Assembly (NCBI RefSeq): GCF_013385425.1
Contig: NZ_JACAQA010000005.1
Location: forward strand, 44,344 to 108,343
Length of the DNA stretch: 64,000 bases
Source of the DNA: Pseudomonas gingeri
GTDB lineage: Bacteria > Pseudomonadota > Gammaproteobacteria > Pseudomonadales > Pseudomonadaceae
Direction: 5' to 3'
Made by a program: the position numbers and the translations under genes. This document shows positions 63,963 to 64,000 of this stretch, in pieces. The notes under the pieces are model-generated. The model saw only the letters and a list, made by a program, of their open reading frames with translations, was not told where the DNA came from and did not search any database. Numbering within the stretch: position 1 is the first letter of the stretch; each line of letters begins with the position of its first letter.

Positions 63963-64000
63963 GGGTTGGAAGCTTGCCGTAAGGCGTTTGAGCGAATAAG

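Overview
The window is ordinary Pseudomonas chromosome, most likely from the P. fluorescens complex. This rests on gene content (an HupN-type HU gene beside ndpA, a DUF3509 gene, an LptFG/PepA/HolC/ValS block, a GlcNAc PTS operon), high GC, and several REP/REPIN palindromes of Pseudomonas type. The species assignment is inference.

Layout. (1) 1-5.1 kb: ndpA fragment (minus), hupN-like HU gene (plus), then a ~3 kb accessory insert before rlmF. The insert holds a 637-residue putative toxin, a low-GC stretch with a degenerate second copy of the hupN 3' end and a perfect 19-bp inverted repeat, and a 143-residue orphan protein. (2) 5.2-13.1 kb: valS, a small conserved gene, holC and pepA on minus, divergent from lptF-lptG. 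(3) 13.2-19.8 kb: lepA, lepB, a DUF4845 gene, rnc, era, recO, pdxJ. (4) 19.9-25.9 kb: mltF (minus), then purL and a Nif3/YqfO-like gene. (5) 26.0-27.1 kb: a secreted protein with an ADP-ribosyltransferase-like domain followed by a decayed second copy of the same domain. (6) 27.4-34.5 kb: complete GlcNAc uptake operon nagR-nagA-nagB2-nagF-nagE (minus). (7) 34.7-42.9 kb: L,D-transpeptidase, two NUDIX hydrolases, gamma-carbonic anhydrase, DUF1289, VUT transporter, purT, MFS transporter, CorC-like protein, CcsA-like protein. (8) 43.1-51.6 kb: ffh, rpsP-rimM-trmD-rplS, xerD, dsbC, hom, thrC. (9) 51.7-58.9 kb: a Roc-like signalling cluster (BvgS-type hybrid kinase, REC-EAL protein with a decayed EAL domain, NarL-type regulator), a DUF3509 gene and a periplasmic TIGR02285-like protein. 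(10) 58.9-64 kb: family III CoA-transferase, yaeQ, recJ, and an Old Yellow Enzyme-type oxidoreductase.

Most of the window is housekeeping: translation (valS, lepA, rpsP, trmD, rplS, ffh), RNA processing (rnc, era, rlmF, rimM), envelope building (lptFG, lepB, mltF, dsbC), purine and threonine synthesis, and DNA repair or recombination (recO, recJ, xerD). The accessory material is concentrated in three places: the toxin insert after hupN, the ART-like gene before the nag operon, and the Roc-like cluster after thrC. Two gene-order junctions (lptG|lepA and pdxJ|mltF) differ from what I recall of P. aeruginosa and P. putida and may mark a rearrangement. No tRNA, rRNA, CRISPR array, integrase or insertion sequence was recognised.
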